A stretch of 64,000 bases of DNA, from positions 1-64,000 of the forward strand of contig URKA01000011.1 in assembly GCA_900548345.1 (NCBI GenBank). Reading direction: 5' to 3'. The notes beneath the pieces are model-generated. The model searched no databases. It had not been told where the DNA came from and saw only the letters and a list, made by a program, of their open reading frames with translations. The DNA comes from an uncultured Paraprevotella sp. (GTDB lineage Bacteria > Bacteroidota > Bacteroidia > Bacteroidales > Bacteroidaceae). Shown piece by piece: positions 1 through 8,207 of this stretch. How positions within the stretch are numbered: the first letter of the stretch is position 1; each line of letters begins with the position of its first letter. The position numbers were made by a program, and so were the translations under genes.

Positions 1-37
1 TACGGGATAATTTGCGAACCTGAAAAGAGTTCCCCCA

Positions 38-1585
38 CTAATTTTCTACTGACCCATAATTAGGGCAACCTTTGAACGCATTTTTATCTACTTTTATAAC
101 TGATGGTGGAATAGTAATATGCTTTAAGTTCTTGCAGTCATCGAATGCATGGTTCTCAATTGTTTCAAGGCCTTCTGGTAGACTTATGGCATATAGGCTA
201 TAGCAATTCGAGAATGTATAATCATATATTGATTTTAATGGTGCGTTAATCTGTACCACCGAAAGGTTTACACAATCTCTGAACGCCTCGGATTTTACTG
301 TTTGTATAGTCTTAGGTATTATAACTTCAAACAAAGCGTTGCAATTTCTGAAGGCTGAGGAACCGATAGTTCTAATATGTTTTGGAATAAGAAGGACAAG
401 TTTAGGGTATCTGCCCCAAAAGGCGTTGTCTCCTATACTTTCGGTGCTTTCCGGGATAATCGTAGTACGGCATCCCAACAGGAGGGTCTTTCCATCTTTA
501 CTTAACAACGCATTCGAACCTTTAGGAGAGGTGTAAATCGGATGATTGGATTCGACATTGATAGTGTCAATCCAGTAGCAATCTATAAAAGCATAGTCAG
601 ATATCTTCGTCAAGGTCTTTGGTATATTGACAGAATGAATGACTGTCCCTCTAAAACATTCTTCATCAAGGGCTTTTATGTCATTGGTAATAGTTGTTGT
701 TCGGCATGTCGCAATCAAGGCGGAGTCGGCTTTTCTGACAATTCCATTACAGTCGGAACGCGAGTCGTATGTTGGATTAGCGCTGTCCACCATTATGGAA
801 GTAAGATTGTAGCATCCCGCAAAAATGTTGTTGAATATCTTTGTTACATTCTTGGGTATCACGATTGAAGTGAGTGTATTACAGCCCTCGAATGTATTTC
901 CACCTATTTCCGTGAGTGTCTCCGGAAGACAGATGGATTTTAGACTGCTACAACCGTAAAACACTTCATCCCCAATTATCTTTACTCCTTCGGGAATAAC
1001 CAAATCTTCCATAATGTTGCAATGGAAGAATGCACGGTTGCCAATTATTTTTACGGATGAAGGTATCTTCGTAGAAGGACATGCGGCAAGAAGTTCGTCG
1101 TTGTCGGAGTCGATGATGGCATTTGAGTTATCACGTGAATCATAGCACTCATTGTTTTCATCCACCACGATAGATGTCAGATTGTAGCAACAGCCAAAGA
1201 CTCCCTCACCAATACTTTCTACTGAGGCCGGGAGAGATATGGACTTTAGATTTGTGCAGCACTCAAAGGCATAGTTACCAATATTCTCAATGCCTTCATC
1301 TATAACAATAGATTGGACCTCTGTTACTCCTTTGAATGCTTTCGAATCAATACGCCATACAGAATATGTTTTGCCATTATGCTTGACAGATGCAGGAATG
1401 TGAAGCGGCAGAGAATAATCCTTTCCTGGAATCGCCAGATAACTTTCCAACACAAGCGAACTCTTATTTTCCTTTAGAGAGTAAGTGAATCCATTGTCAT
1501 AAAATGTATCATCAGCTGATACTTGTATGCCTGTAACCAAGCCAACCAAAGCAAATAATACCTTTTTTATACTCATGTCTTTCAT
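38..1585 (-). CDS. BspA-family leucine-rich-repeat secreted protein
   Basis: Predicted secreted or surface protein of 515 residues. A signal peptide (MSIKKVLFALVGLVTG..., ending near VSADD) is followed by about a dozen LRR_5/BspA-type repeats. These show the typical pattern of 'I.IP..V..I...AF.GC..L..I.IP' (for example SIGEGVFGCCYNLTSI and KIIGDEVFYGCSSLKSI). Irregular insertions such as 'YDSRDNSNAIIDSDND' interrupt the repeats. The family is common in oral and gut Bacteroidales and is linked to adhesion; no enzymatic role is expected. ATG at 1585 is used, and a second ATG three codons later (MSIKK) is equally plausible. No C-terminal sorting tail is seen. The gene is visibly more AT-rich than the rest of the window, which hints at a separate origin. 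It is transcribed away from the cluster at 2013. The family call is secure; the ligand is unknown. Confidence 0.85.
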   Translation of the reverse strand: MKDMSIKKVLFALVGLVTGIQVSADDTFYDNGFTYSLKENKSSLVLESYLAIPGKDYSLPLHIPASVKHNGKTYSVWRIDSKAFKGVTEVQSIVIDEGIENIGNYAFECCTNLKSISLPASVESIGEGVFGCCYNLTSIVVDENNECYDSRDNSNAIIDSDNDELLAACPSTKIPSSVKIIGNRAFFHCNIMEDLVIPEGVKIIGDEVFYGCSSLKSICLPETLTEIGGNTFEGCNTLTSIVIPKNVTKIFNNIFAGCYNLTSIMVDSANPTYDSRSDCNGIVRKADSALIATCRTTTITNDIKALDEECFRGTVIHSVNIPKTLTKISDYAFIDCYWIDTINVESNHPIYTSPKGSNALLSKDGKTLLLGCRTTIIPESTESIGDNAFWGRYPKLVLLIPKHIRTIGSSAFRNCNALFEVIIPKTIQTVKSEAFRDCVNLSVVQINAPLKSIYDYTFSNCYSLYAISLPEGLETIENHAFDDCKNLKHITIPPSVIKVDKNAFKGCPNYGSVEN

Positions 1586-1863
1586 CTGTTTTTAAGGTGT
1601 TAAATATATATGTCTTCAGAACGGGATACTGATTTTATGATATTTGTACCGTGAAAATCAAATATAAGAGAGTTTCCACATGACGTGGTAAAGGTATGAA
1701 TAAAAGAGATAATATCATATCTTTTGTGCTTTTTTTATTATGGAAGTTCTTGAGGGAGGATCGGAATCGTGAGAGTGGAAGGTGGGTAATAGGTGTAGAA
1801 TCATGTTTCGTCTGAACTTTTGAATAAAACAAAGGTTTTTCGTCTTTTTAACGTTCAGGAGTA

Positions 1864-1888
1864 AGTGTTTTGCGGTTCTCAAACGTAT
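1864..1888 (+). promoter_or_regulatory. Repeated upstream motif, copy 1
   Basis: The block agtgttttgcgg, two variable bases, then ctcaaacgtat is found here, about 125 nt upstream of the hydrolase ATG. It recurs at 3825-3849, shortly before the lyase ATG, with only the two central bases differing. A shared 23 of 25 bases upstream of two neighbouring carbohydrate genes points to a common regulatory site, or to a duplicated promoter segment. The protein that might bind it is unknown. Confidence 0.5.
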
Positions 1889-1927
1889 TTAAAGATGAAT
1901 AAGTAAATTTTTCATAGGCGTTTGTTC

Positions 1928-1995
1928 ATTAAGATTAGGTTAATGATTTGTAGAGGTGTCGGTTTGGTTTGAGGTAAAAAGATTGTTGAAAGGAA
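1928..1995 (+). repeat. Leader-like element, copy 1
   Basis: Two conserved blocks are shared with 52220-52285: agattaggttaatgatt (1932-1948), and further on a block like gtttgagg followed by taaaaagattgtt (from 1967). The spacing between block starts is 35 nt here and 33 nt in the other copy. The element lies immediately before the hydrolase ATG at 2013, so it may be the 5' untranslated leader of that transcript. Confidence 0.45.
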
Positions 1996-2012
1996 GAAAA
2001 AACGTTGGAACA

Positions 2013-3620
2013 ATGAAAAGAAAGAGTTGGTTATTATTAGGTCTGTTTTTTATGGTATGCCGGACAGTGGCTGCCGAATGGCAGTGGTCGGTATCTATTC
2101 CCGGTGTCATTTCTCAAGAGACGGGAGGGCATCCGAGGGCTTTCCTTTATATTCCGGAAGATTGCCGGCAGGTGAAGGCCGTTATGGTGGGGAATCATAA
2201 TATGTGCGAGGAAACCTTGTTCGAGAATAAGGCCTTTCGCCGTGCCATCCAAGGGATGGGACTGGCTTTGGTGTGGGTCGTACCCGGATGGGACCAGGAA
2301 TGGAGAGTGGATAAAGGAACGCCTGAAGCCTATTGGAAGATGTTGGAAGATTTGGCCGCAGTCAGCGGTTATACGGAACTGGCTTATGTGCCAATCGTGC
2401 CGTTAGGGCATTCCGCCATGGCCACTTTCCCGTGGAATTTTGCGGCATGGCATCCTGAGCGTACGTTGGCAGTAGTGTCTTATCATGGCGATGCGCCGCG
2501 TACGAACCTGACCGGTTACGGACGTGAAAATATAGAGTGGGGACGTACAAGGAATATTGACGGCATCCCCGGTTTGATGGTGGAAGGAGAGTATGAATGG
2601 TGGGAAGCCCGTGTCAATCCGGCTTTGGCTTTCCGCATGATGTATCCCGAAAGTTGTGTCTCGTTCCTTTGCGATGCGGGGCGCGGCCATTTCGATGTGT
2701 CGGACCGTACGGCGGAATATATCGCCCTGTTTGTGAAGAAGGCCATGCAGGCACGTTTGCCGGATACATGTCCGGAAGGTCGTGCGCCGGAATTGAGCAA
2801 GGTGCGGCCTGAAGACGGCTGGTTGGCTGAACGTTGGCATCCTGTGCAGCCGCGTCGGGCCAAAGCAGCACCTTTTGCAAAATATAAAGGTGACGTGCAC
2901 GACGCGTTCTGGTATTTCGACCGTGAGATGGCCGAAGCCACGGAAGCGCGTTATGCCGAAGAGCGCGGAAAAGAACAGTTGTATTTAAGTGTGGAACAGC
3001 AGGGCCGTCTGGTAGGTTATGACGCGAAGCGGCATGTCAAGGCCAACCCACGTTTCCAGCCGGACGCCGATGGAGTGACGTTTCATCTGAAACCCGTCTT
3101 CACGGATAGCCTCCGTCAGTCGGAAGTGTATCCGAAGGTGAAGGGGCATCCCTATATTGAGCGAATCTGCGGTCCGGTGAAGGTTGTGGACGACACGACT
3201 TTCACGGTCGATTTCTACCGCATGGGCACGGATAATCCGCGTCGGACGGCAGATATGTGTTTGGTGGCCTGTTACGATGGCGATGAACGTTATAAGAGTG
3301 CAGTGCAGGAACTTACTATTCGTATTCCTTATCCTTTGAAGGAAGGACGGAGGCAATGTGTGCTTTTCCCAGGGTTGGAAGATGTCAGGGAGGGAACGGA
3401 CGCTGTGTCGCTCAGGGCCGTTTCGGATTGCGGGTTGCCTGTCCGTTATTATGTGAAAGAAGGGCCGGCCGAAGTGGAAGGTGCTACATTACGTCTGACC
3501 CGCATCCCGCCTAAGGCCAAATTCCCTGTAAAAGTTACGGTCGTAGCCTGGCAATACGGTTTGCCGGGACAGGTGCAGACGGTCGAACCCGTGGAACGTA
3601 GCTTTTATGTTGTCAGGTAA
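2013..3620 (+). CDS. Secreted alpha/beta-hydrolase, putative carbohydrate esterase
   Basis: Predicted exported protein of 535 residues. The ATG at 2013 gives a clean signal peptide (MKRKSWLLLGLFFMVCRTVAA); a GTG 19 codons upstream would bury it, so the later start is chosen. The N-terminal half resembles an alpha/beta-hydrolase fold: a GHSAM nucleophile elbow (Ser134, variant of GxSxG), acidic residues near 190 (MVEGEYEWWE) and GRGHFD with a candidate catalytic His226. The C-terminal half (about 300-535) is a set of beta-rich segments of unknown role. The next two genes encode a uronic-acid-type lyase and a DUF1680 enzyme, so ester removal from a plant-type polysaccharide is a reasonable inference. 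Substrate and exact family are not recognised. Confidence 0.6.
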   Translation: MKRKSWLLLGLFFMVCRTVAAEWQWSVSIPGVISQETGGHPRAFLYIPEDCRQVKAVMVGNHNMCEETLFENKAFRRAIQGMGLALVWVVPGWDQEWRVDKGTPEAYWKMLEDLAAVSGYTELAYVPIVPLGHSAMATFPWNFAAWHPERTLAVVSYHGDAPRTNLTGYGRENIEWGRTRNIDGIPGLMVEGEYEWWEARVNPALAFRMMYPESCVSFLCDAGRGHFDVSDRTAEYIALFVKKAMQARLPDTCPEGRAPELSKVRPEDGWLAERWHPVQPRRAKAAPFAKYKGDVHDAFWYFDREMAEATEARYAEERGKEQLYLSVEQQGRLVGYDAKRHVKANPRFQPDADGVTFHLKPVFTDSLRQSEVYPKVKGHPYIERICGPVKVVDDTTFTVDFYRMGTDNPRRTADMCLVACYDGDERYKSAVQELTIRIPYPLKEGRRQCVLFPGLEDVREGTDAVSLRAVSDCGLPVRYYVKEGPAEVEGATLRLTRIPPKAKFPVKVTVVAWQYGLPGQVQTVEPVERSFYVVR

Positions 3621-3689
3621 ATATTGAAACTAAGGTGTATTCTTATGAATATAAAATCAATATTATAGGTATAAATTGTATGCCTGAGA

Positions 3690-3736
3690 ATGTTGGCCAG
3701 TCTGCAATCAATTGTGTACTGGCCAACATCTTTAAA
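3690..3736 (+). terminator. Hairpin terminator after the hydrolase gene
   Basis: Perfect 12-bp inverted repeat (3690-3701 pairs with 3718-3729) with a 16-nt loop, followed by ctttaaa. It lies 69 nt after the hydrolase stop. It implies that the lyase gene downstream has its own promoter, in line with the motif at 3825. Confidence 0.65.
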
Positions 3737-3824
3737 TGTACTTGTGTGGAATCAGCACAGCAGACGCTCTGAAGGAAAAGAGGCTTTCTACTTACATCGG
3801 AGGATTTTTTTTCTCATTCTTGTC

Positions 3825-3849
3825 AGTGTTTTGCGGCCCTCAAACGTAT
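3825..3849 (+). promoter_or_regulatory. Repeated upstream motif, copy 2
   Basis: Second copy of the motif at 1864-1888 (23 of 25 bases identical). It starts 60 nt upstream of the lyase ATG and lies after the terminator of the preceding gene, so it sits in the right place for a promoter-proximal regulatory site. Confidence 0.5.
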
Positions 3850-3884
3850 AAGGATATAAAGGCATGTAATAATTGAAGCAGAAT

Positions 3885-6158
3885 ATGAGGAAGTTCTTAG
3901 TGTGTGCGGGAGGTGTTATCCTTTCCCTTTCGCTGTATGCGCAACGTATGCAGCATCCGGCCTTGCTGTTTACAAAGGCACGTGTGGAAGCGGCCAAATC
4001 AAGAATGGAGTCTGACACGTGCATGGCGCGTTGTTGGTCGGATATCCGTAAGGTGGCCGATGAATCCTTAAAAGGGAATAATTTCCGAAGGGCGGATTAT
4101 TTATCCTTGGCTTATCTGATGACGGGCGACCGGCGTTATGCCGACTGTCTGAAGACTATCTTGCAATCGTTGACGAGTGCCAAGACGTGGGGCAGCGAAG
4201 AAATGTTGTCGCGAAAGCCTGTGTGGCGGTCCGACCTCGGACTTTCCCATAAGTGTCTGATGGCGGCCTTGGCCTACGATGCCGTTTATGAGACGTTTTC
4301 GTCAAAAGAAAGGAAAGAGCTGGCAGAGGCTTTGTTCCGCCTTGGGCTGGAACCGGCCTTGGGCGATTGGGTGCTGGAGCCCACACGCATCCACTCCCTT
4401 AATACCATGGGGCATAACTGGTGGACGTCCTGTGTGTACAATGCCGGTATCCTGGCACTGGCCTTGCAAAACGAATTGCCTGAGGTTCGCGGATGGGCTG
4501 ACACATTGAACGAGGTCATGCCCGAATGGTTCGGTTTTGCCGGTGATGTGTTGCAAAACAAAATGCAGACGTTTGACCGCGCCGGCGGCATGTATGAGAG
4601 CCTGAATTATGCCAACTTCGGCATACAGGAGGCTTTACAGTACAGAATAGCCTGGCAGAATGCTCATCCCGGACAGAAAGCCTCTCCCGTTCCGCAACTG
4701 GAGAAATTGCCCGATTATTTCATGCAGGTGTGTTATCCCGCGTACGGCATGCTTTATGATGTCAATTTCGGCGATAGCCATAAGAATGTGACAGCCGAGT
4801 CGAGCATGATGCTTTTGTATGCTTTGGGAATACAACGTCCGGATATGTTATGGTACCTGAATCAGGTGCAGGAGGGGCAGCACCGCGACGGCTATTTCCG
4901 TAACCGTCCCATGGGATTCCTGTACATGCCGGATGTGCGGAAAGCTCCCGACAGGCCGGACTTGCCGACATCCTGGATGCTGAAAGACTTTGGGTGGGCC
5001 ATGATGCGCGATTCGTGGAAGAAAGACGCTACGATGCTGGCCGTCAAGAGCGGGCATACATGGAACCATTCGCATGCCGACGCCAATTCGCTGGTTCTGT
5101 TCCATAAGGGCGTGGACATCATTAAGGATGCAGGGAACTGCAGTTATCCTAATCCCGAATACCGTGGGTATTTCTTCCAGAGTGATGCGCACAATGTAGT
5201 GCTTTTCAATGGCGAGGGACAGTCACGGGAACAGCAGTATGAAGGTTCTTATCTGCGCGGAAATCTGCATCACCTGATGGATAACGGGAGAATGAAGTAT
5301 GTGCTGGCCAACGGTACGGGGCCGATGGCAGATAAGTTTTCCCGCAATTTCCGCCACTTCCTGTGGATGGACAAGGTGATTTTCGTGCTGGATGACATTG
5401 AGGCACACCGGTCCGGGCATTTTGAATGGTTGTGGCATTATAACGGGAAGGCTGTGAAGAGAGGACCGGATTTGAACATCACGTCAGACAGTGCCTCAGT
5501 CATTATCCGTCCGCTTTATCCCCGTTTGCTGGCCTTGTCCAATTTCGTACACGACTATCCGGAAGATTTGTATTGGGAGGTAAAGACCGGGCCGACGGAA
5601 GATTTGAAAGGTGAAGAGGAATATTATTCGTTCCATCTGCCTGGTGAGCATAAACGTATCAAGGGATTGACGGCCATCGTCCTGAAGGACTATCCCGACG
5701 ATAAGGATTTGCCTTACATGGAGAAGATGGAAGGCAAGGACTGGATTGGGTTGCGCGTGCGCCGTGACGGTAAAGTGACCGACATGTACATCAACCAGTT
5801 GGCCGACGGACGGCTGATGCACAGTAATTCTTGGATTGAAGCCAATGGGTGGACTACGGATGCCTATATGTTCACAGTGACGTATGACGAAGGAACCGAC
5901 CCGGCTGAGGCTGAAGACTTCTTTATTTGTTATGGAAGTGCCTTGCGTCGGGGAGAGCTGTCTTATTATTCTTCCCTGTCGAAGCTGTTTGTCATGCAAC
6001 ATACCGATGGCAGGACATTGGATGTGGATGTGCAAGGACAACCGTTCGTCAATGTGAGGCTCAGGGCGGCAAAACGACCCTCTTCATTGTCTGTCAACGG
6101 AGAACCTACCCCTGTGTCGTATAAGGACGGTTTGGTGAGATTCCAACATAATGAATAA
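3885..6158 (+). CDS. Heparinase II/III-family polysaccharide lyase
   Basis: Predicted exported polysaccharide lyase of about 757 residues. ATG at 3885 gives the signal peptide MRKFLVCAGGVILSLSLYAQ; an in-frame TTG four codons earlier is the alternative. The N-terminal (alpha/alpha) toroid (to about residue 350) contains the conserved NTMGHNWW and AGGMYESLNYANFG segments, which carry candidate catalytic His and Tyr residues. The C-terminal heparinase II/III beta-sandwich begins with WNHSHADANS (His395, His397, Asp399), typical of metal-binding lyases of the PL12/15/21/27 type. Such enzymes cleave uronic-acid linkages by beta-elimination. The exact PL family cannot be set by eye. The gene lies 19 nt before the DUF1680 gene and is probably co-transcribed with it. 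Confidence 0.75.
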   Translation: MRKFLVCAGGVILSLSLYAQRMQHPALLFTKARVEAAKSRMESDTCMARCWSDIRKVADESLKGNNFRRADYLSLAYLMTGDRRYADCLKTILQSLTSAKTWGSEEMLSRKPVWRSDLGLSHKCLMAALAYDAVYETFSSKERKELAEALFRLGLEPALGDWVLEPTRIHSLNTMGHNWWTSCVYNAGILALALQNELPEVRGWADTLNEVMPEWFGFAGDVLQNKMQTFDRAGGMYESLNYANFGIQEALQYRIAWQNAHPGQKASPVPQLEKLPDYFMQVCYPAYGMLYDVNFGDSHKNVTAESSMMLLYALGIQRPDMLWYLNQVQEGQHRDGYFRNRPMGFLYMPDVRKAPDRPDLPTSWMLKDFGWAMMRDSWKKDATMLAVKSGHTWNHSHADANSLVLFHKGVDIIKDAGNCSYPNPEYRGYFFQSDAHNVVLFNGEGQSREQQYEGSYLRGNLHHLMDNGRMKYVLANGTGPMADKFSRNFRHFLWMDKVIFVLDDIEAHRSGHFEWLWHYNGKAVKRGPDLNITSDSASVIIRPLYPRLLALSNFVHDYPEDLYWEVKTGPTEDLKGEEEYYSFHLPGEHKRIKGLTAIVLKDYPDDKDLPYMEKMEGKDWIGLRVRRDGKVTDMYINQLADGRLMHSNSWIEANGWTTDAYMFTVTYDEGTDPAEAEDFFICYGSALRRGELSYYSSLSKLFVMQHTDGRTLDVDVQGQPFVNVRLRAAKRPSSLSVNGEPTPVSYKDGLVRFQHNE

Positions 6159-6177
6159 GAAATCAATCAATAAATAG

Positions 6178-8100
6178 ATGAAACAGAAGAAGAAATGGTG
6201 TGCGGTATGCTGTGCGGCCGCTATATCAATGGGTGTATGTGCCCAGTCGGTTTATCCTGGTGTGTATGAAGAAAAGTTCAAGGAGGGGACGAAGGTCGCC
6301 TTTGCGGCGGAATGCTTTGAATTGCAGAATGTACGGCTGTTGCCGGGAAGATTCCGTGATAACATGGTGAGAGACTCAGCCTGGATGGTGTCTCTTGAAG
6401 CGAATCGTCTGTTGCATAGTTTCCGGACCACTGCCGGTGTTTTTGCAGGGCGGGAAGGTGGCTACATGACCGTAAAGAAGTTGGGTGGATGGGAGTCATT
6501 GGACTGTGAACTGCGAGGGCATACCACGGGGCATATTCTTTCGGCCTTTTCGTTGATGTACGCAGCAACGGGAAGTGAAGTGTTTAAACTGAAAGGAGAC
6601 AGTCTTGTTGCCGGGTTGGCCGAGGTGCAGGAGGCCAATGGGAACGGATATCTGAGTGCCTATGCCGAAGGTTTGATAGACCGTAATATACGGGGGATGA
6701 GTGTTTGGGCGCCATGGTATACCTTGCATAAAATATTCTCCGGATTGATAGACCAATATCTTTATGCCGATAATGCGCAGGCCTTGGATGTGGCGTGCAA
6801 GATGGGGGACTGGGCGTATGCGAAACTGAAACCACTCTCGGAAGAGACGCGCCGCAAGATGATACGAAACGAGTTTGGAGGAATCAACGAATCTTTTTAT
6901 AATCTGTATGCCTTGACAGGGAATGAAGATTATAAGTGGCTGGCCGAGTATTTTTATCATAATGAAGTGATTGACCCTTTGAAGGCGAGAAAAGACGATT
7001 TGGGAACGAAGCATACCAATACTTTTATTCCGAAAGTATTGGCGGAAGCACGTAATTATGAACTGACCGGCGCACAGGACAGTAAGGATTTAAGCACATT
7101 CTTCTGGCATACGATGATTGACCGTCATACGTTTGCTCCGGGATGTAGCAGTGATAAGGAGCATTTCTTTCCGGCAGACAGGTTTACTGAACATATCAGT
7201 GGCTATACGGGCGAAACCTGTTGTACTTATAATATGCTGAAGTTGAGCCGGCATCTGTTTTGTTGGGATGCCTTGCCGGAAGTGGCGGACTATTATGAGC
7301 GGGCGTTGTACAATCATATTCTCGGACAGCAGGACCCGGCAACAGGAATGGTTGCTTATTTTCTTCCGTTGCAGACGGGGACGCATCGCGTGTACAGCAC
7401 ACCGGAGAATTCGTTCTGGTGTTGTGTAGGCAGTGGATTTGAGAGTCATGCCAAATATGCAGAGGCTATTTATTATCATGATGAAGACGGGATATTTGTG
7501 AACCTGTTCATACCTTCCGAGGTGAAATGGCCTGAGATGGGCATGACCTTACGGCAGGAGACTCTTTTCCCGGAAGACGGGAAGGTCACGTTTGTGATGG
7601 GGATGGATACTCCGAAAACTTTGGCGGTGAAGTTGAGGCACCCATCCTGGAGTAAAGGTATCAGCGTGAAAGTGAATGGAAAGAAGGTAAAGGTGAACGG
7701 TAAGCCTGGTTCATATATCCGTTTGTCACGCAAATGGAAAGACGGAGACCGTATAGAAGTGGAATATGTCATGGGGGTGCATCTGGAACGTACGCCGGAC
7801 GGTACGAAGCGTGGTGCGTTGTTTTACGGTCCTGTGCTGCTGGCCGGGGAATTGGGTACGGAAGGAATGCAAGAGCCTGCACCGTATTCCAATCCTGCAT
7901 TGTATAATGATTATTATACTTATGACTATCATATTCCTGCGGGATTATCCGGTAAGTTGCGTTGGGACGAGAAGCGTCCCGGAAGTGTATTGCAACGTAA
8001 GGGGAAGGCTTTGGAGTTTGTCACTCCTGATGGTGTGACCGTAAAACCTTTATACGACGTGCATCGTCAACGTTATGTCGTATACTGGGATTTGCTGTAA
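6178..8100 (+). CDS. DUF1680 glycoside hydrolase (GH127/GH146), likely beta-L-arabinofuranosidase
   Basis: Secreted enzyme of 640 residues with signal peptide ending near GVCAQ. It is an (alpha/alpha)6-barrel DUF1680 protein. The cysteine-glutamate catalytic set of this family is visible: GETCC (Glu346, Cys348, Cys349) and FWCCVGSG (Cys415, Cys416). In characterised members one Cys is the nucleophile, and a Zn ion is held by the other Cys residues and the Glu. The C-terminal beta-sandwich domains start near residue 470. The N-terminal pattern 'NRLLHSFRTTAG' is like GH146, while the length is nearer GH127. Known activities include beta-L-arabinofuranosidase and, in rhamnogalacturonan-II degradation, aceric acid hydrolase. 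It follows the lyase gene by 19 nt, so the two likely act on one uronic-acid- and arabinose-containing substrate. Confidence 0.8.
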   Translation: MKQKKKWCAVCCAAAISMGVCAQSVYPGVYEEKFKEGTKVAFAAECFELQNVRLLPGRFRDNMVRDSAWMVSLEANRLLHSFRTTAGVFAGREGGYMTVKKLGGWESLDCELRGHTTGHILSAFSLMYAATGSEVFKLKGDSLVAGLAEVQEANGNGYLSAYAEGLIDRNIRGMSVWAPWYTLHKIFSGLIDQYLYADNAQALDVACKMGDWAYAKLKPLSEETRRKMIRNEFGGINESFYNLYALTGNEDYKWLAEYFYHNEVIDPLKARKDDLGTKHTNTFIPKVLAEARNYELTGAQDSKDLSTFFWHTMIDRHTFAPGCSSDKEHFFPADRFTEHISGYTGETCCTYNMLKLSRHLFCWDALPEVADYYERALYNHILGQQDPATGMVAYFLPLQTGTHRVYSTPENSFWCCVGSGFESHAKYAEAIYYHDEDGIFVNLFIPSEVKWPEMGMTLRQETLFPEDGKVTFVMGMDTPKTLAVKLRHPSWSKGISVKVNGKKVKVNGKPGSYIRLSRKWKDGDRIEVEYVMGVHLERTPDGTKRGALFYGPVLLAGELGTEGMQEPAPYSNPALYNDYYTYDYHIPAGLSGKLRWDEKRPGSVLQRKGKALEFVTPDGVTVKPLYDVHRQRYVVYWDLL

Positions 8101-8135
8101 TGCAGATGTCTTGCTTCAATGATGTATAAATAAAG

Positions 8136-8178
8136 GAGAGCGTATCGGAATGTGGTTCATCAGATACGCTCTCTTTTT
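8136..8178. terminator. Bidirectional terminator between convergent operons
   Basis: An 11-bp perfect stem (8136-8146 with 8163-8173) is followed by TTTTT on the + strand and preceded by an A-rich stretch that gives a U-rich tail on the - strand. It lies between the stop of the DUF1680 gene (8100, +) and the stop of the GH36 gene (8208, -), so it can serve both. Confidence 0.8.
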
Positions 8179-8207
8179 AGTCAACCTCAGCTAATTCGGT
8201 TGGTTGT

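Larger units (their letters stand above)
1586..2012. other. 427-nt intergenic region with two repeated elements
   Basis: This gap lies between two divergent genes (LRR gene on -, hydrolase gene on +). It is AT-rich and has no convincing gene. It holds a 25-nt motif at 1864-1888, which recurs before the lyase gene, and a leader-like element at 1928-1995, which recurs near 52220. The start region of the hydrolase gene also lies here. No clear TAnnTTTG promoter was found at a good distance from the 2013 start. Confidence 0.6.

Noticed and set aside
1635..1832. 65-codon - strand frame between the LRR gene and the hydrolase
   Set aside because: AT-rich intergenic sequence, no domain and no start context.
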